From: Phalacrocorax aristotelis | Taxonomy: Eukaryota > Chordata > Aves > Suliformes > Phalacrocoracidae | Length of the DNA stretch: 64,000 nt | Assembly: GCF_949628215.1 (NCBI RefSeq) | Contig: NC_134280.1 | Coordinates: forward strand, 930,001-994,000 | Direction: 5' to 3' | Part shown: piece after piece, positions 9,987-21,235 of the stretch | How positions within the stretch are numbered: position 1 is the stretch's first letter | Layout: every line of letters starts with the position of its first letter | Position numbers and translations under genes: made by a program | Notes under the pieces: generated by a model | What the model was told of the DNA's origin: nothing | Databases searched by the model: none | What the model saw: only the letters and a program-made list of their open reading frames with translations

Positions 9987-11709
9987 CATCCTTCAAACAG
10001 CACCGCAAAAGAGCCAGGAGACCATGACATGTTGTTTCAATTTATAAATAGACGGGAAAAGAAGGGCACTGTGTTAGCGTTCCCAAGGGCAAGGTTGGGG
10101 TGCCCGCGTGGTGGAGGTGTGCTCGCTTGCATGGAGCTTGGGGGGCTGAGGCTGCCTTGGCTTTTCGTCTGTAGGTTGAGAAGATGGGGTTGTCATGAAA
10201 ACATGTTCAACTCCTGCATGGGTGACTGGGAGCAGGAACAGAGGCCACACCTGTAAATTATTCCCCATGCTTTACTCGTCTGCATTGGGTTTCTTTGGGC
10301 TCAGGTCTGCCGGCATGGCCAGTGCGGGGAGGGTGGGGGTCCCCGGGCCCCCGGTCCAGGATGCGCCGAGCTGCGGGTGTGTCAGAGAAGCACCAGTGGA
10401 GGTATTTGGAGAGTGAGTGTCTCGAGGCGGTGGGGCAGGACAGCGAGCGGAGATGCCGTCCCGGTCCGAGCACCCGGCTGCGCCTCTGCTGCTGTTTGAC
10501 CTTTCCACGGCTTCCCAGGCCGGGGCTGCTCCCACGCCCTCTTTCCTGGCAGAGCACCGGGGCTGCAGTGCCATAAGGGCACCCCGTACGCGTTATCTGT
10601 ACAGACTCGGGGACGACCGGTGGCACCGTAGTAGCTGGATGATTCCTGAATTCTGCGGCTGGAGGCTGGGCCTGAGGCGATTCATCAGGCGAGGCAGGAG
10701 AGGCTCCGCGCCCATGCCTTCAGCAAACAGGAATATGCACGTACACACAAGGGCAATTACTTTGTGCGGATGTGACAAGGGAAAATTGAATGTAAAGTCT
10801 GCTGTAAACAGCCAATAAATCTTGCTTTCTGTGCTCGCTTGAGGAGGAGCCCAGGTGTTTTTCGGTCCCCGTGTAGGTAGTGGGAGCGCGGCTGCGCACG
10901 TGGTGAAAGGGGATGGAGGGGGGACTGGAAGAGGTTCACGTGCATCGCCGGCCCCTCGGGTTGCCGGCCTCGGAGCACCCATCGCTCGGACCAGCCCTGT
11001 GTGCTCGTGCCAGGGCAGAGCAAGACACCTCTGGCTTCGCCCCCGGCGCCAGCCCACGGCTCCCTGCCAGTGTGGGCGATGCCCAGATGGCTCTGCAGAA
11101 ACCCACTTGCTCCCCAAAGCGCCTGCGGGGTGACTGAAGGGGGCTGAGGAGGACGCCCACAGGGGCAGCGGCGAAGCTCTCGCACTGGTACGTGCCCACC
11201 CTCATGTCAGGGGTGCTGGGCGTCCTCAGGGATATGCCCTGCGGCTCAGAGAAGACGCGGCGCTTGGTCTGCTCCCCGTCTCCCGCTGCCCTGGGCACGG
11301 CCCCTGCAGGCCATTGCACACCACGGACCACCCCAGCTCTGTTACTGCTGTTTCACCAGTGACGTTTTGCCCCCAGGCCCCAGCAGCTCCCCTCCACGCC
11401 AAGCTGCCCTTGTCCCTCAAGGCTACGGAGGCCACCTATGGACCCCATAGGCGCCTTCAGGCTTACCTTCCCTGCCCGCAGCCCTGCCAGCTCCCTGCCC
11501 CACACCCTGCAACAGGCATCGGGGGTGCAGAGGGGGGACACCCTCCCAGGAGCCCGGCTCGGGGCGCCTGGGGCCCTGCAGGCAGCACACCCCCCCCGAC
11601 GCACCCCTGGGTGCCCATCCCTGGGTGAGGGTGGGCGCAGGACGGGGCCGGACAGAGCGGTACCCGGCGCCGGGGAGGAAAGTTTGTAAAGAAAGTACTG
11701 AACACAGAC
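9987..11709. other. GC-rich noncoding stretch
   Basis: Almost continuously GC-rich from 10280 to 11690, with CpG-rich parts at 10300-10700. More than a dozen overlapping open frames of 60-174 codons occur on both strands; none shows a domain, a signal peptide or repeats typical of a protein. An AT-leaning island at 10735-10835 breaks the run. Confidence 0.5.
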
Positions 11710-12170
11710 TTCCCGGGGTATCAGAAGGAAAATTTATGCATCGCCTTTGAGTTCAACTTCTCCATTAAAGCTTTTTCCCTATAATCTAGGGAGTTCTTAT
11801 CTTGGTGACTTATGATGTTATGGAGGGGCTCATGCATGGAAAATGTCAATAGAAATAGTAACTCTAGAAGGGAAGGGCCTCCTAATTAGTCCCCATTTAG
11901 ATTTTATGATGGCTTTGAGATCTGCTCATCCTGACAGTGCGCACTCTGGTTACATATTGTTCTAGCCTGAGGGAACCATAGGAAAATCCAGATTTATTGT
12001 ACCTATCATACCAGCATATTTCATTTGCCATTATGAGCAGCCATCTCGCAATGATGCAGGAGTATTTATTACAGATTAAATTGTAGGACCTGGATGGTTT
12101 AGTGAGGTTCTTGAGGTATCATTTATGTCATTAACTGGCTCATTATCAGATCTGCAAATCTCAGTTCCTT
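11710..12170. promoter_or_regulatory. Putative conserved noncoding element
   Basis: A 460-bp AT-rich, repeat-free block directly abuts GC-rich DNA on both sides. Motifs seen include CCTAATTAG, CTCCATTAAAG, TATGCATCG, TCATTTGCCATTA and GTCATTAACTGG. All frames are closed by stops. Its abrupt borders and motif content suggest a conserved regulatory element; conservation is not measured. Confidence 0.38.
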
Positions 12171-12490
12171 TTTTTGTGCCTTCTGTTTAAGAGCAGGGAC
12201 CTGGGCTGGGGCTCTGGCAGGCTGAGGGTCCCAGGGTGCGCACGCCTGCCGGCACGCGTGTGTGTGCGCACGCGTGTGCGCGGTGCCAGGGCGCGGGGGA
12301 AGCGCGGCCCCTGCCTCCTGCCTTGGGGAGGACGGGTGCAGGGAGCCGGGGTCGGGCTGCTCCGGCTCCCGGGGACCGTCACTGGCAACACTTAATAACC
12401 AGCTACGCACGTGCTTAAAAACGGGGGCACAAACCTGCCTCGGGCCCGGCGGGTGTTTCACCCCGTCCGCTCCCATATGTTTCTCGACCC
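12171..12490. other. CpG-rich patch with Z-DNA-prone core
   Basis: GC-rich patch of about 300 bp. At 12252-12282 the sequence alternates purine and pyrimidine without a break for 31 bases (GC, AC and GT steps), including two ACGCGT hexamers. Opposed open frames of 60-117 codons are composition artefacts. Confidence 0.55.
12252..12282 (+). repeat. 31-bp perfect alternating purine-pyrimidine tract
   Basis: Every step alternates R-Y and most steps are GC, GT or AC, the combination most favourable for left-handed Z-DNA. It sits inside a CpG-rich patch. Confidence 0.85.
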
Positions 12491-13097
12491 ATTCCTCTCC
12501 ATTAAACCGCGACTCAGAAAGGAGAAGCTGAGAAAGGCGGTGGTAGGAGAGGAGGTAATTTAACTCTAATTATTTAACAAGTCTATTCTGGGTGTAAGCT
12601 TATTACCAGTGGTGAAAGAATACGCTGGATTTTTTTTTTTTCTCTCTCTCTCTCTTTTATGCTTTATCTCTACTTGGAGAATTATTTGAAGAGGTTTAAT
12701 CCAGCCTTGATTGTTGTTGTTAATGGGAAAGGAGAATAGGTTATTCTTACATGTGCTTGGCTGCTCAGCTCTCCAGAAAAGTCACGGAGAGAAAGGAGCT
12801 TTCAGACACTGCATCTGCTCTTCGATTTAGTGATATTATTTGAATTTATTGTTCGATTCGACTTGCGTGTCCTTCCTTGTTGGTATTTGCCCTATTTACT
12901 CTCCTATATTGCTTTTTCATAAAACCAGGGAATGGCATTTAAGTTGTTGTGTTCTTTGGTATTAAAAGGCACTCGGTACAAGCCCAGGAGCACATCCCGG
13001 CTTGCGGGGTTCAGGGCACGGACTGCGGCAGAAGGCGCCCCACTGTTTGGTTGCTGAGATTAATTAATTCATGTGATGGCTAGTATTTGTGGGGAAA
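12491..13097. promoter_or_regulatory. AT-rich noncoding block, possible regulatory element
   Basis: Includes TAACTCTAATTATTTAAC (12557-12574), a T-rich/(TC)n tract at 12630-12659 and TTAATTAATTCATG near 13061. No coding potential. Homeodomain-type motifs make a regulatory role conceivable. Confidence 0.28.
12630..12659 (+). repeat. Poly-T followed by (TC)n
   Basis: A T run merges into CTCTCTCTCTCT and ends in TTTTA. Polypyrimidine simple repeat. Confidence 0.9.
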
Positions 13098-13728
13098 CTA
13101 AAGCTTGGGAAGTCGGCAATAATGCATAAAAAATACCACCTCTTCTCTCCCCTCACTTTGCAAGCCAAAGGCAGTGAAAAGACCTCTGAAGGTGTTTACC
13201 TTGGTTGATTGGACCTGAGAGTTATTTTTGTAAAAGAAGTAATTTTGGGGCTCTAAACTCATGGCATGAAGAGGACAAATGCAGGCGATCACCTCCCCGA
13301 GACTGCTTACTGCGGGGGCGGTTCATCGGCGCGTTGCTGATGGCTTCAGGGCTCTGTGGGCGCCTGCACGGCACCCTCACAAGGGCGTCAGCTTCAGCAC
13401 GATGCTCCCGCACCGAGCGGGGACCAGGCGTGGAAGGGAGACCAGCGTCAGATTGGAGCCCCGTACAGGCCTGGCTCAGATGCCTCCAAAACAGATGACT
13501 GGCACCCAAATATTTTCTGAGACTGAAAACAAAGCAAGGCACCACGCAGACACGTCGCGTTACACTTGTTGCTCAGGGCCCAGAGCTCACAGAGTGGTGC
13601 CGGAAGGTTGGGGGACCGTCACCCCCTTCCACTGACCAGGGCTTGAGAGGCTTCCCCACGGCTCCCTCCTCCTTATGCCGATCGGAGAGACCTTCCCTCC
13701 GGAACGCCTTAAACATTCCCCTGTAAAA
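13098..13728. other. Noncoding stretch with GC patch
   Basis: GC-rich at about 13260-13450. The overlapping 60-118-codon frames on both strands are unrelated to known proteins. Nothing structured was found. Confidence 0.5.
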
Positions 13729-13774
13729 AGAAATAAAAATAATAATAAAATTAAAATATATATATATATATACA
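13729..13774 (+). repeat. (AAT)n / (AT)n simple repeat
   Basis: AATAAAAATAATAATAAAATT leads into about nine AT units and then ACAC. Low-complexity AT DNA. Confidence 0.9.
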
Positions 13775-14660
13775 CATTTTAACCATAATATATTTTTGAC
13801 ATACATAAAAATTAACACTTCAGATTTTGTTGGTGCCACGCTAATAATTTTATTTAACATTTGGTACCTATCTCTTAACAAAGCTATCTGCTCCAGAGTT
13901 AAAGTGTGCAAACCGGGTTAAAACAGGAGGTGTGAGAGTATTTGAGACTGTACTTTTTCCTTGAAAAGGATAAGAATCCCCTAAGCATTAAAAAATGTTT
14001 CAATAAGATGTTCTCTCAGTAACCTATAAATGGCTTTTTCCTCTTTATTTAATTTATTTTGTATTTTCCTTTATGAATCTAAAAAATGGGACACATAACT
14101 AAAAGGAGAAGAATTGTTGGGTATTTATCTCAAATCAGGCTTCTAACATCTGCCTTCAGCGTTCACGCTGGGCAAGACAATCTTAAATGAGAACGTAACT
14201 AGAAGTGGCAATGTGCGTGTCTTCTTTTAAAGAATATTTTCTGTTCTGAGGCGCTGCAGTGCCATTAGGTAATTTAGATATTTTGTGTGCTTTAAAACTA
14301 CAACTGCATCAGCGAGGAAAGCATCTGTAAATAGAAATGGTTTGGATATTGTTTCGCTGTTCCCTCAGTGGGTATTTTAAAATGAAAATGGATTGTAATT
14401 ATTAAAATAATAATTTAAAAAATCACTTTACCTGGGTTGGTAGCCAATTACCGAGAACTTAGTGCTAAATAAGTCGCCTCTCGCAGCCTGTGTACTATAG
14501 GTACCCTTGAATAAATACAAATCTGCGATGCTATAAATAGGCTCCTTGAAATAAGAGTCTTATCTGAGCCTGCTTTGTAATGCTCCTCTCGCCAAGCTCA
14601 GTCTTTGCGGTATAATCTTAATATTGAGCTTGCTCGTTAATCTCCATTCCTTTTTTAGGT
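13775..14660. promoter_or_regulatory. Long AT-rich block, putative conserved noncoding elements
   Basis: Nearly 900 bp without appreciable open frames. It contains ACGCTAATAATTTTATTTAA, TAATTATTAAAATAATAATTTAAA (14396-14419), TAGGTAATTTAG and a CTATAAATAG run near 14530. It is unique in the window apart from simple AT words. It probably comprises more than one element; borders are approximate. Confidence 0.33.
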
Positions 14661-15140
14661 TAGTCTAGACTGTTCCGGTCGTGGTGGTGCTGGCTGGGTT
14701 GCCGTAGGAACAAGGAATTCAAGTAAATATGCTCACGGAGAAGAAATGTCTACTAATTAAATGTGAACAGCATTGATAAGGTGCCAGGTCTGGCAAAATG
14801 TAGACCATAATGTCCTTCAGTGTAATTCATTAGAAAATACATATATATATGTATTTTTTATATATATAAATATATATATATGAGAGGTTTACAAGACATA
14901 TATGATAGATATATTTCTTTGTGGGGAGGGTTACATATGTTGAAGATGGCAGCAACATTTTTATATAGAAGTGACACTTTATATGGTTTCGTTCCTTTCG
15001 AGGCTATAAATTCTGTAATCTTACACATATATCCTTTTATTGCATTTACATGGCAAATGAAGACATTCGGTTGGCTGCTGCGAGTGCCGGAAGCCCTGAT
15101 TAATCCCTCACCAACACCTAACTCGATTTTCACTGCCGGG
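14661..15140. promoter_or_regulatory. AT-rich block with TA microsatellite
   Basis: Continues the AT-rich domain: CTACTAATTAAATG near 14750, CAGTGTAATTCATTAG near 14820, a (TA)n cluster at 14838-14882, then an AT-rich segment with weakly open frames to 15146 (88 codons plus; a minus-strand frame extends to 15352). No domain was recognised. Part of it may be a conserved noncoding element. Confidence 0.28.
14838..14882 (+). repeat. (TA)n microsatellite cluster
   Basis: Several TA runs separated by short GTATTTTTT and AATA interruptions. Self-complementary and able to extrude hairpins. Confidence 0.9.
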
Positions 15141-15690
15141 GTATAATTTTTCTCCTTGCTGTATGAGAAGGGACCCCGTGCCCGTGGGGCGCTGGTGCCC
15201 CGGACGGGGGGAGCCTGCGAGGGGGCCGGGGGGGGTCCCAGCCCCCACCCTGCCAGCGGATGCACGCCCCACCGCATCGCCCTCGCCTCGTTTGGGGTGT
15301 CCCCAGGTACGCAGCACGGCTCAGCTGTACGAGCCCACCCTGGAGCTCCCACCCTTGCTTATCAACCTGCAGGCAGGTGGGGTTTGTTCTTGTTCTGTGT
15401 TTCAGCTCTGCCCCCCTCCTGCTTGACGCCTCCGTTCACCGTGGGTACGGGCGGGATAATAAAACTCCTGATCTCCCCACTTCCTCTTTGTTTCCTACTT
15501 AGTTGATTCCTTGTATTTCCAGGCCAGGACTATTTAATCCTGCGTACATAAACCAAACCCAGCTAGAGCCACAGTATGTACTGGGGCTGAGAGGTGCCCT
15601 AGCAAAGCTGCTGGATCAGGGATACGACCAAAATCCAAAATTTTCCAACTATGCAGTCCTGAAAACAAACCCTTAAAAGGCAAACTGAAA
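15141..15690. other. GC-rich patch then mixed noncoding DNA
   Basis: CpG- and G-run-rich at 15150-15330, including long G runs near 15205-15240. Opposed frames of 69-164 codons are composition artefacts. The rest is mixed and featureless. Confidence 0.5.
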
Positions 15691-15864
15691 TGTTCTTAAT
15701 TGAATATAACCAAACGCGTCTAAATAAGCACACAAATGGACAGGTGGCAAAAATAACAAGATGCTTTTCTCTCTTTAGCTAATTACCCGTGATTATCGTA
15801 TCCATATACTTTGCATAGCAATTTCACGCCCTGAGAAATGCAAACATTAATAAATGCGCTAATG
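15691..15864. promoter_or_regulatory. Possible small regulatory block with octamer-like site
   Basis: AT-rich, containing GAATATAACC, TTTAGCTAATTACC (TAATTA homeodomain core) and CTTTGCAT at 15809-15816, one base from the octamer ATTTGCAT. It directly precedes the MIR-like fragment. Functional role inferred only. Confidence 0.25.
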
Positions 15865-15892
15865 TTACAGATGGGGAAACTGAGGCATAGAA
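15865..15892 (+). mobile_element. Short MIR/CORE-SINE-like remnant
   Basis: TTACAGATGGGGAAACTGAG followed by GCATAG matches the well-known conserved central segment of MIR-type SINEs almost base for base. Only about 28 bp are recognisable; the flanks have diverged. MIR-type copies are ancient in amniotes, so one surviving scrap in a bird-like genome is plausible, though chance similarity over such a short span cannot be excluded. Confidence 0.5.
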
Positions 15893-16496
15893 AGAAGACG
15901 CAGGTTTCATCTCGAAGCCGCTAACATTAGAAACTCGGCTTCATTTGCTTACCCCACCCAGAATGGCAGGGAAATCACTGAGGTTGCTCAGCACATTAAT
16001 CACACGCGAGGGGAAAAACGAGGTTTGCTTTTCACCTGTATCACCCGCGCCTCTCCTGCAGCACACAAGCATCACCTGGTGCTCTCGGTTGTCTTCACAG
16101 AACCTAGAACTTGGGGTTGAGATGCTGGGAGAGCAGGCAAGAAATGAGGGTCGATCATCAAAACCCTCAGAGTAACACTTTGGAACCTCATGGTTCCCTG
16201 AAAATTATATGTCCAAAGGGTTCCCATAAAGAACAATGTTTTCACTGAATTTCTGCTGGTTGTGCAGAGGATATTCTGCCTGCCAGGCAGCAGCTTCTCG
16301 GCGGAGCAGACGGAAAGCGCATTCTTCATCTGCATAAACACGCAGGCTCTGCGAGCGCACGCATTTCATTCTCATTTTTAATTACAGTTCAAGGACTGAA
16401 TTCATCCCAGTCATGCTCATGCTTAGGCTAAACCCAGTGAGGGTCCTACACACCTACAGCAGTGCAGCAAAACCAGGATTTTGCCTAATTTCCTGG

Positions 16497-16509
16497 TGCC
16501 CCCTGCACT
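16497..16509 (-). promoter_or_regulatory. Possible CTCF-binding core
   Basis: TGCCCCCTGC followed by ACT fits the first ten positions of the reverse-complemented CTCF consensus (YGCCMYCTRSTGG) and misses at the last three. A single sequence match has a high false-positive rate. Confidence 0.25.
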
Positions 16510-17569
16510 TGCTGTGGGCTTTTACACTTAGTCTTAGCTTTTTATGTTTTTACACTTGCCTTGGCTTTTGCTCTTACCCGTCTCCCCACAGAGGACAGGG
16601 CGCAGGGCAGAGCCCATCCCGCTTCACCTGCCTGGACAGTTCTGGTTCTTTGCTGGTGCTCCTTTAATTTTGCGATGTTCTGTTCATCTCCTGGTGTCAT
16701 AGCTTTGGTTTCTCCCATCCATGCGTGGGATGAACTGAAAATGCCAACCTTCCTCTCCGTGCCTGGGGATGTGCTGCTCCGAGAACCAGAGGTGCTCCCA
16801 GGCAGCCGAGCAAGGGGTGGTGACACTGGGGCCACCCGGGACCCCCAGTCTCTCTGTGACCACAGGGGGATGCTTCCTGCACCCCGCTTTTCCCGCTGGC
16901 TGGGGACAGGACCCATAGGATGAGGAGCAGGAATGGTAGGAGGATCCAGCCCTGGCTGCAAGAGCTGGTGGCCTGGAGCCCCAGGGTCCCGAGGGACCGG
17001 CCCCCATCCCCTTAGCGCGGGGGGTTAAGCCCTGTCCGGGGCAGGGGGGGCTCCTTCACCCACGGGCTCCCCCATGTGTTCACTAAGGCGGTCCAAACCA
17101 AGGCAGAGGCTTATCTGGGGGCCGCTGCTTAACACATATGAGTAGTCGTGGGATGAGGCCACCAGATTTCCAGCTTTCACAGCCGTGGTCCTCACCGCCC
17201 CCCGCCAGCCCCCTCAGCACCCCGTGGGCGCAGACACTGGTGGGCATCAGGAAGCCACAGCAGCCTTGCCATGATGGGTACCTGTCCCTGTCAGCATGTG
17301 GCACGAGACCCAGGTGGCAGCCAGCAGGTCGCTACCCTGATGGAAAAGAGCCTGGAAGAAAGACAAGCTGATCTTAGTGCCCCCGACCATTTACAATTTA
17401 TATGTCCTTGTCAGATAGGGAGTTTGATGACTCTAATGTCATGTTTGTCCTTCACCCTGAGAAAATCTCCTTTTAAAGATCACCAGCCCATCTCTATTGA
17501 CAGTAACTGTGCAGGTCACGGTATTAACATGTGTTGGATTTTTCCAAAATGCTCATCTTTTTTAACCAT

Positions 17570-17593
17570 AAAAAAAAGCAAAAAAAAAAAAAA
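17570..17593 (+). repeat. Poly-A tract
   Basis: Two A runs separated by GC. No retroposed element or target-site duplication is recognisable around it. Confidence 0.9.
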
Positions 17594-18572
17594 CCCAACA
17601 CTGCGATTCCCGCACTGGCCAAGGCTCAGAGCAAGCCAGGGGCTGGAGGGAGCTGGGGCTGGGTGTGGGTGAAGCAGCAGCTGGTGCGGTGCTGAAGCCT
17701 GGTTTGCTCCTCTAGTGTAACCAGGGTTTGTCACGCAGAATTTTTTTTTCCACTTCTGAGAAATGCTCTCTGAAATGCGGATATTTTCATGCCCTGTCAG
17801 GAGACCTCTGCTCAGCCTTGGTGCTTTCATTTCCCATGAATCCTGCACTCACGGCTCCCAGAAAGCTGCACTGCATTGGAAGAGAAATAGGTCTAGCAGG
17901 CAGGCTCTGCGGAACAACAGCAAGCCGGTGTTTGACTGCATTACCTCCCTTTTTCCCCATGTTCGGAGCTAGGCACGAGCTGAGCTGACTGCAAGGAGCA
18001 CACCCACTTCTGCTGTTGTTCTGCCTGGCAGAGCCCTGCCTGCAGCGCGGGGTGGGCTCGGTGCTGCAGGATGCTGCAGACTGAGTGGGAGCCCCCAGGG
18101 ACCCCTGCCCGCCCCCCTGCCCCGCATCGCCCTGCCGCTAAGAGCCCACTCTCCGGACACCAAGTGATGGGTCCAAGCACCCCAAACCCTATGGACATCC
18201 TCCCGGAGGCATCGGCGGGCTCTGGATCGGAGCCGGTGCCATGAATTAGGGCTGTGGGAGCTGGAGTCGCTCGCTCCGGGCTGTGCAAGGGCTGTGTGTG
18301 GTGGGCACATCTGCCCACGCGCCGTGTCCTGCGCTCCCTCTGCGAGGGGGGGGTTCCAGGAGGTGCTTGGGATGGTCCGGAGGCACGAGCACTCCGCCCT
18401 CACAGCAGCATGCCGAGGGACACGTCCAGTGTCCCGCCACCTCCACCACGCTTTGTGTCGCTGTGATTACGGTGGGCAGAAGCTGTGCCTCTCCTGGGAG
18501 CAGGGAGCTTCCAGGTGAGGATGTAGGGAGCCTTGTCTCCTTTCTGAGCCAAAGTAAGAAACTCCCACCACC

Positions 18573-18712
18573 AGAAATTAGACCCATTAGGTCCACTAAT
18601 CTGTCACCCTTGCCAATGCAGGCTTGTTCTCTCCAGAGGTTTATTGAGTGCCTTGTTCAGCAGTTTCAGCTATTCAAGTGATGCTGCTTCCACCACGTCC
18701 CATAGGAGACCA
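18573..18712 (-). mobile_element. Old CR1 LINE fragment (3' part)
   Basis: The plus strand reads as the antisense of a CR1 3' end: a CCATTAGGTCCACTAATCTG segment, the characteristic TGCCAATGCAGG with TTGTTC, AGTGCCTTGTTCAG, and GCTTCCACCACGTCCCATAG followed by GAGAC. These match the order of segments I know from older reptilian/avian CR1 families. It is clearly diverged and 5'-truncated, with no open frame left. Confidence 0.72.
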
Positions 18713-20609
18713 CGGGCTTTGCCTTCTGTCCCCCAGCAGCCCCGCCTGGCGGCGGCTGGCCCCCAGCCTGGGGCTGACCGCCCTGCTCCGGGCACCCTCA
18801 TCAGGCAGCAGGTCCTCCGGGGCTCACGGGAGAAGGTCGCTTCCTCACCCCACGCACCACAATTACACAGGCTAATTGAGGGCACGCCACTGGCTGCGGT
18901 GGTGGGGGGGCTCGGGGAAGCGCGGGGCTCTCACGGCGTGCCGGTGCCACCAGCCTGCCATGGGAGGGGGCAGGGAGGGGGCAGGCGGCACAGCCGGGCT
19001 CCCAAACACCGCTGCATCCCCGGGACAGCGTCTGGCTGTGCAGCAAGGGCATCCTGCTGCCGGGCACAGGAGGTCCAGCAAAGCCCTCTGCTCCGCTGCT
19101 GTTCATGCCAGGCATACTCAGGAGCACAGGACTGGGTCTCTCAGCAGGTGGGATGAGTCCTTTGTGGGCAAGAACTCAATAAAATATTTTATTTATTTAG
19201 GGAGACTCCTTAAGATGTGGTAAAACATGCTTTTACATCTTTGCAGGGTGCCTTGTGTGACTGAAAGGTGGCAAATCCCACACCACGACTGCATGGGGCA
19301 CATCAGCCTCACCCCAACCCCGTGTCCTGTGGATCCACCTTTCAGCCAGAAACCTCCCAGCATCGGGGTGTGTCCCCTTTCAGGGATACGTTGCATTTTA
19401 GGCAGGAAAAAGCAGAGGTATTGCAGAGCCTAAGAATTTGTCACCTGTTACACACTCAGACATCCATGTTTTATAGTCTCAGCTTTACTCTTTGGGGAGC
19501 TTTGGAAAAGGGAGTACGATATCAACCACTTTCTGAAATCCCAGATGTTTAAAGGAAGCCAGTTCCTACCCCTTTTCTGTTGCTTTCCAGCACTGCTCCA
19601 GTGATCACAAGTCACAGGACAATGCTGTCACTTTGCTCATTTTGGAGGAAGCTTTGAGCCTGCAGTTCTCCCGTGTGCTCACTTCAGTCGAAGTGCTCGC
19701 GCCCTCATCCTGTGCGGGAACACAACAGTACTAGGTGACAGAATCCAGCAAGTCTGTAAAGGTAAGATATTAAAAAAAACTAAGATTAATAAAAAGTCAA
19801 AAGACACTTTACAGAAGAAAGAAGAGATGTGTTTTTAACAAGGCTACTCTCCACCCGTTCTCCATCCAGCGCCGTGGCTCTTCCAGCTCTCAGGAGCTGC
19901 CCAGCTCTGTGGAGGGGTTCGTCAGACACCCAAATCAGCCATTTAGGGCAATGCATGGTGGGGTCAGTGGAGAGACACCCATGGAGAGACTGTGACCCCC
20001 CCTCTGCTGGGGGGGGTCTCCTGGAGCCGTGGTGGGGCCAGCCCCCCTGACCCCAGTGCCACCCCCGTGAGGCTCAGCTCAGAGAGGGGTGAGATTAGGG
20101 CAAATGCAACGTGCATGAATAGTCCCATCTCCTTCCCCCGGTGCTGCTGGGCCTGCGGCACAGGAAGGTCAGCAGGGCAGGGGATGCGGCCCCAGGGGGA
20201 GTCGGGCAAGGAGCTGGGCACCCACAGCACCCCGCGCCCCGTCCTTCCGGGGTGCTCGCATCCGCCGGCTGCTGTTGCTTGCAGAGGACCCTGCAGGTGA
20301 GCTTTGCAGCAGAGGAGCGAGAAGAGGATGGTTGCTTGGGAATGCAGACATTGATGGGACAGTGGATTTAACTCCGGCGCTTACATTGCAAAATGGAAAG
20401 ATTACACGGCGCAGGAGCACAAAAAGTTCATGCGGTCCGACCCGACTGAATTCAACCTTAAAAATAAAGGAAAACAGAGCAACTGCGAGGGCCTGATCCC
20501 GCAGCGCTCCTGCCTGGGAAGGCACGGCGTGTCTGCTGTGTCTGTACCCGGAGCTGATGGCTCAGCCTTGCGTCCATGGGGGCGCAGTCTGTATCCAGGG
20601 CACACGTGT
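18713..20609. other. Mostly GC-rich noncoding stretch
   Basis: GC-rich at 18713-19080 and 19980-20300. Overlapping open frames (up to 170 codons at 18644-19156) on both strands show no domains. A 16-bp AT palindrome with AATAAA in both orientations lies at 19178-19193. No other structured features. Confidence 0.45.
19178..19193. other. AT palindrome carrying poly(A) signals on both strands
   Basis: AATAAAATATTTTATT is a perfect 16-bp inverted repeat that presents AATAAA on each strand. It could act as a bidirectional polyadenylation signal if transcription reached it, but no downstream GU-rich element or transcript evidence supports that. Confidence 0.3.
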
Positions 20610-21235
20610 AACTCCCATTAATTTAAGGGGAATTATGTGAATTGTACAGCAAGAGTTGACTATACTCCTGAGTATTGCAGTTATTATGTTTACCATCAAT
20701 ATTCATGAAGTCTTCTTTAAAAAAAAAAAGCAGCAGCAGGGAAATTTTGCTCTAAAATAGAGAACTGCAATATCTTCTGGGAGCGCTTGCGAAAGCAGCC
20801 TTTTTTCCAATACTTTTCCACTCTGTATTTCTCAGAGTGTTGTCCTGACTTATAAGGACAGTTATTGAAAATAGCAAATTGTCATGATACTGCACATCAT
20901 CGCCGATATGTTCGGCCTCTTCAGGAAATCAGTGGTCTTGATTAATAATTTGCTTTGGAGTTTTCCAGCCTAGACGACTCCCAGGTATAAGCGAGCATGT
21001 AACTTTAGAACAAGGAATCACACAAGAGCCTGCTTCTCCTTTGCGCTGTGCTTTATTTGGGTGGCTGCACAAAACCGGTTTGTATTGAGTGCCAAAAGAC
21101 AAAATTCTGTGGCATTTTTTTCCCTGTTATTGCTGTGAAAGTATGTTGTCTTTTATATGTATCACAGCATCACTTATTATCCCCTTCACAGGCAGCACTT
21201 TGATTTATGCAAACAACTGTAAATGTTTTATACGT
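20610..21235. promoter_or_regulatory. Putative conserved noncoding element
   Basis: AT-rich, coding-free 600 bp with sharp transition into CpG-rich DNA at 21236. Contains CCATTAATTTAAG, TTATTATGTTTACC (FOX-like), CAATATTCATG, GATTAATAATTTGC and TATTATCCCC. Contains an A11 run near 20719. Unique within the window. Confidence 0.35.

Larger units (their letters stand above)
15893..18572. other. Noncoding stretch, mixed to GC-rich
   Basis: No gene supported. Open frames reach 144 codons but occur on both strands of the same GC-rich DNA (16540-17010, 17940-18510). An A-rich simple tract lies at 17570-17593 and a CTCF-like core at 16497-16509. The AT-leaning parts (16180-16260, 17390-17560) show no strong element. 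Confidence 0.45.

Noticed and set aside
9378..10256. Cys/His/Pro-rich and Trp/His/Gly-rich open frames
   Set aside because: Direct translations of the GGCAY minisatellite; the 5/10-bp unit keeps all frames open.
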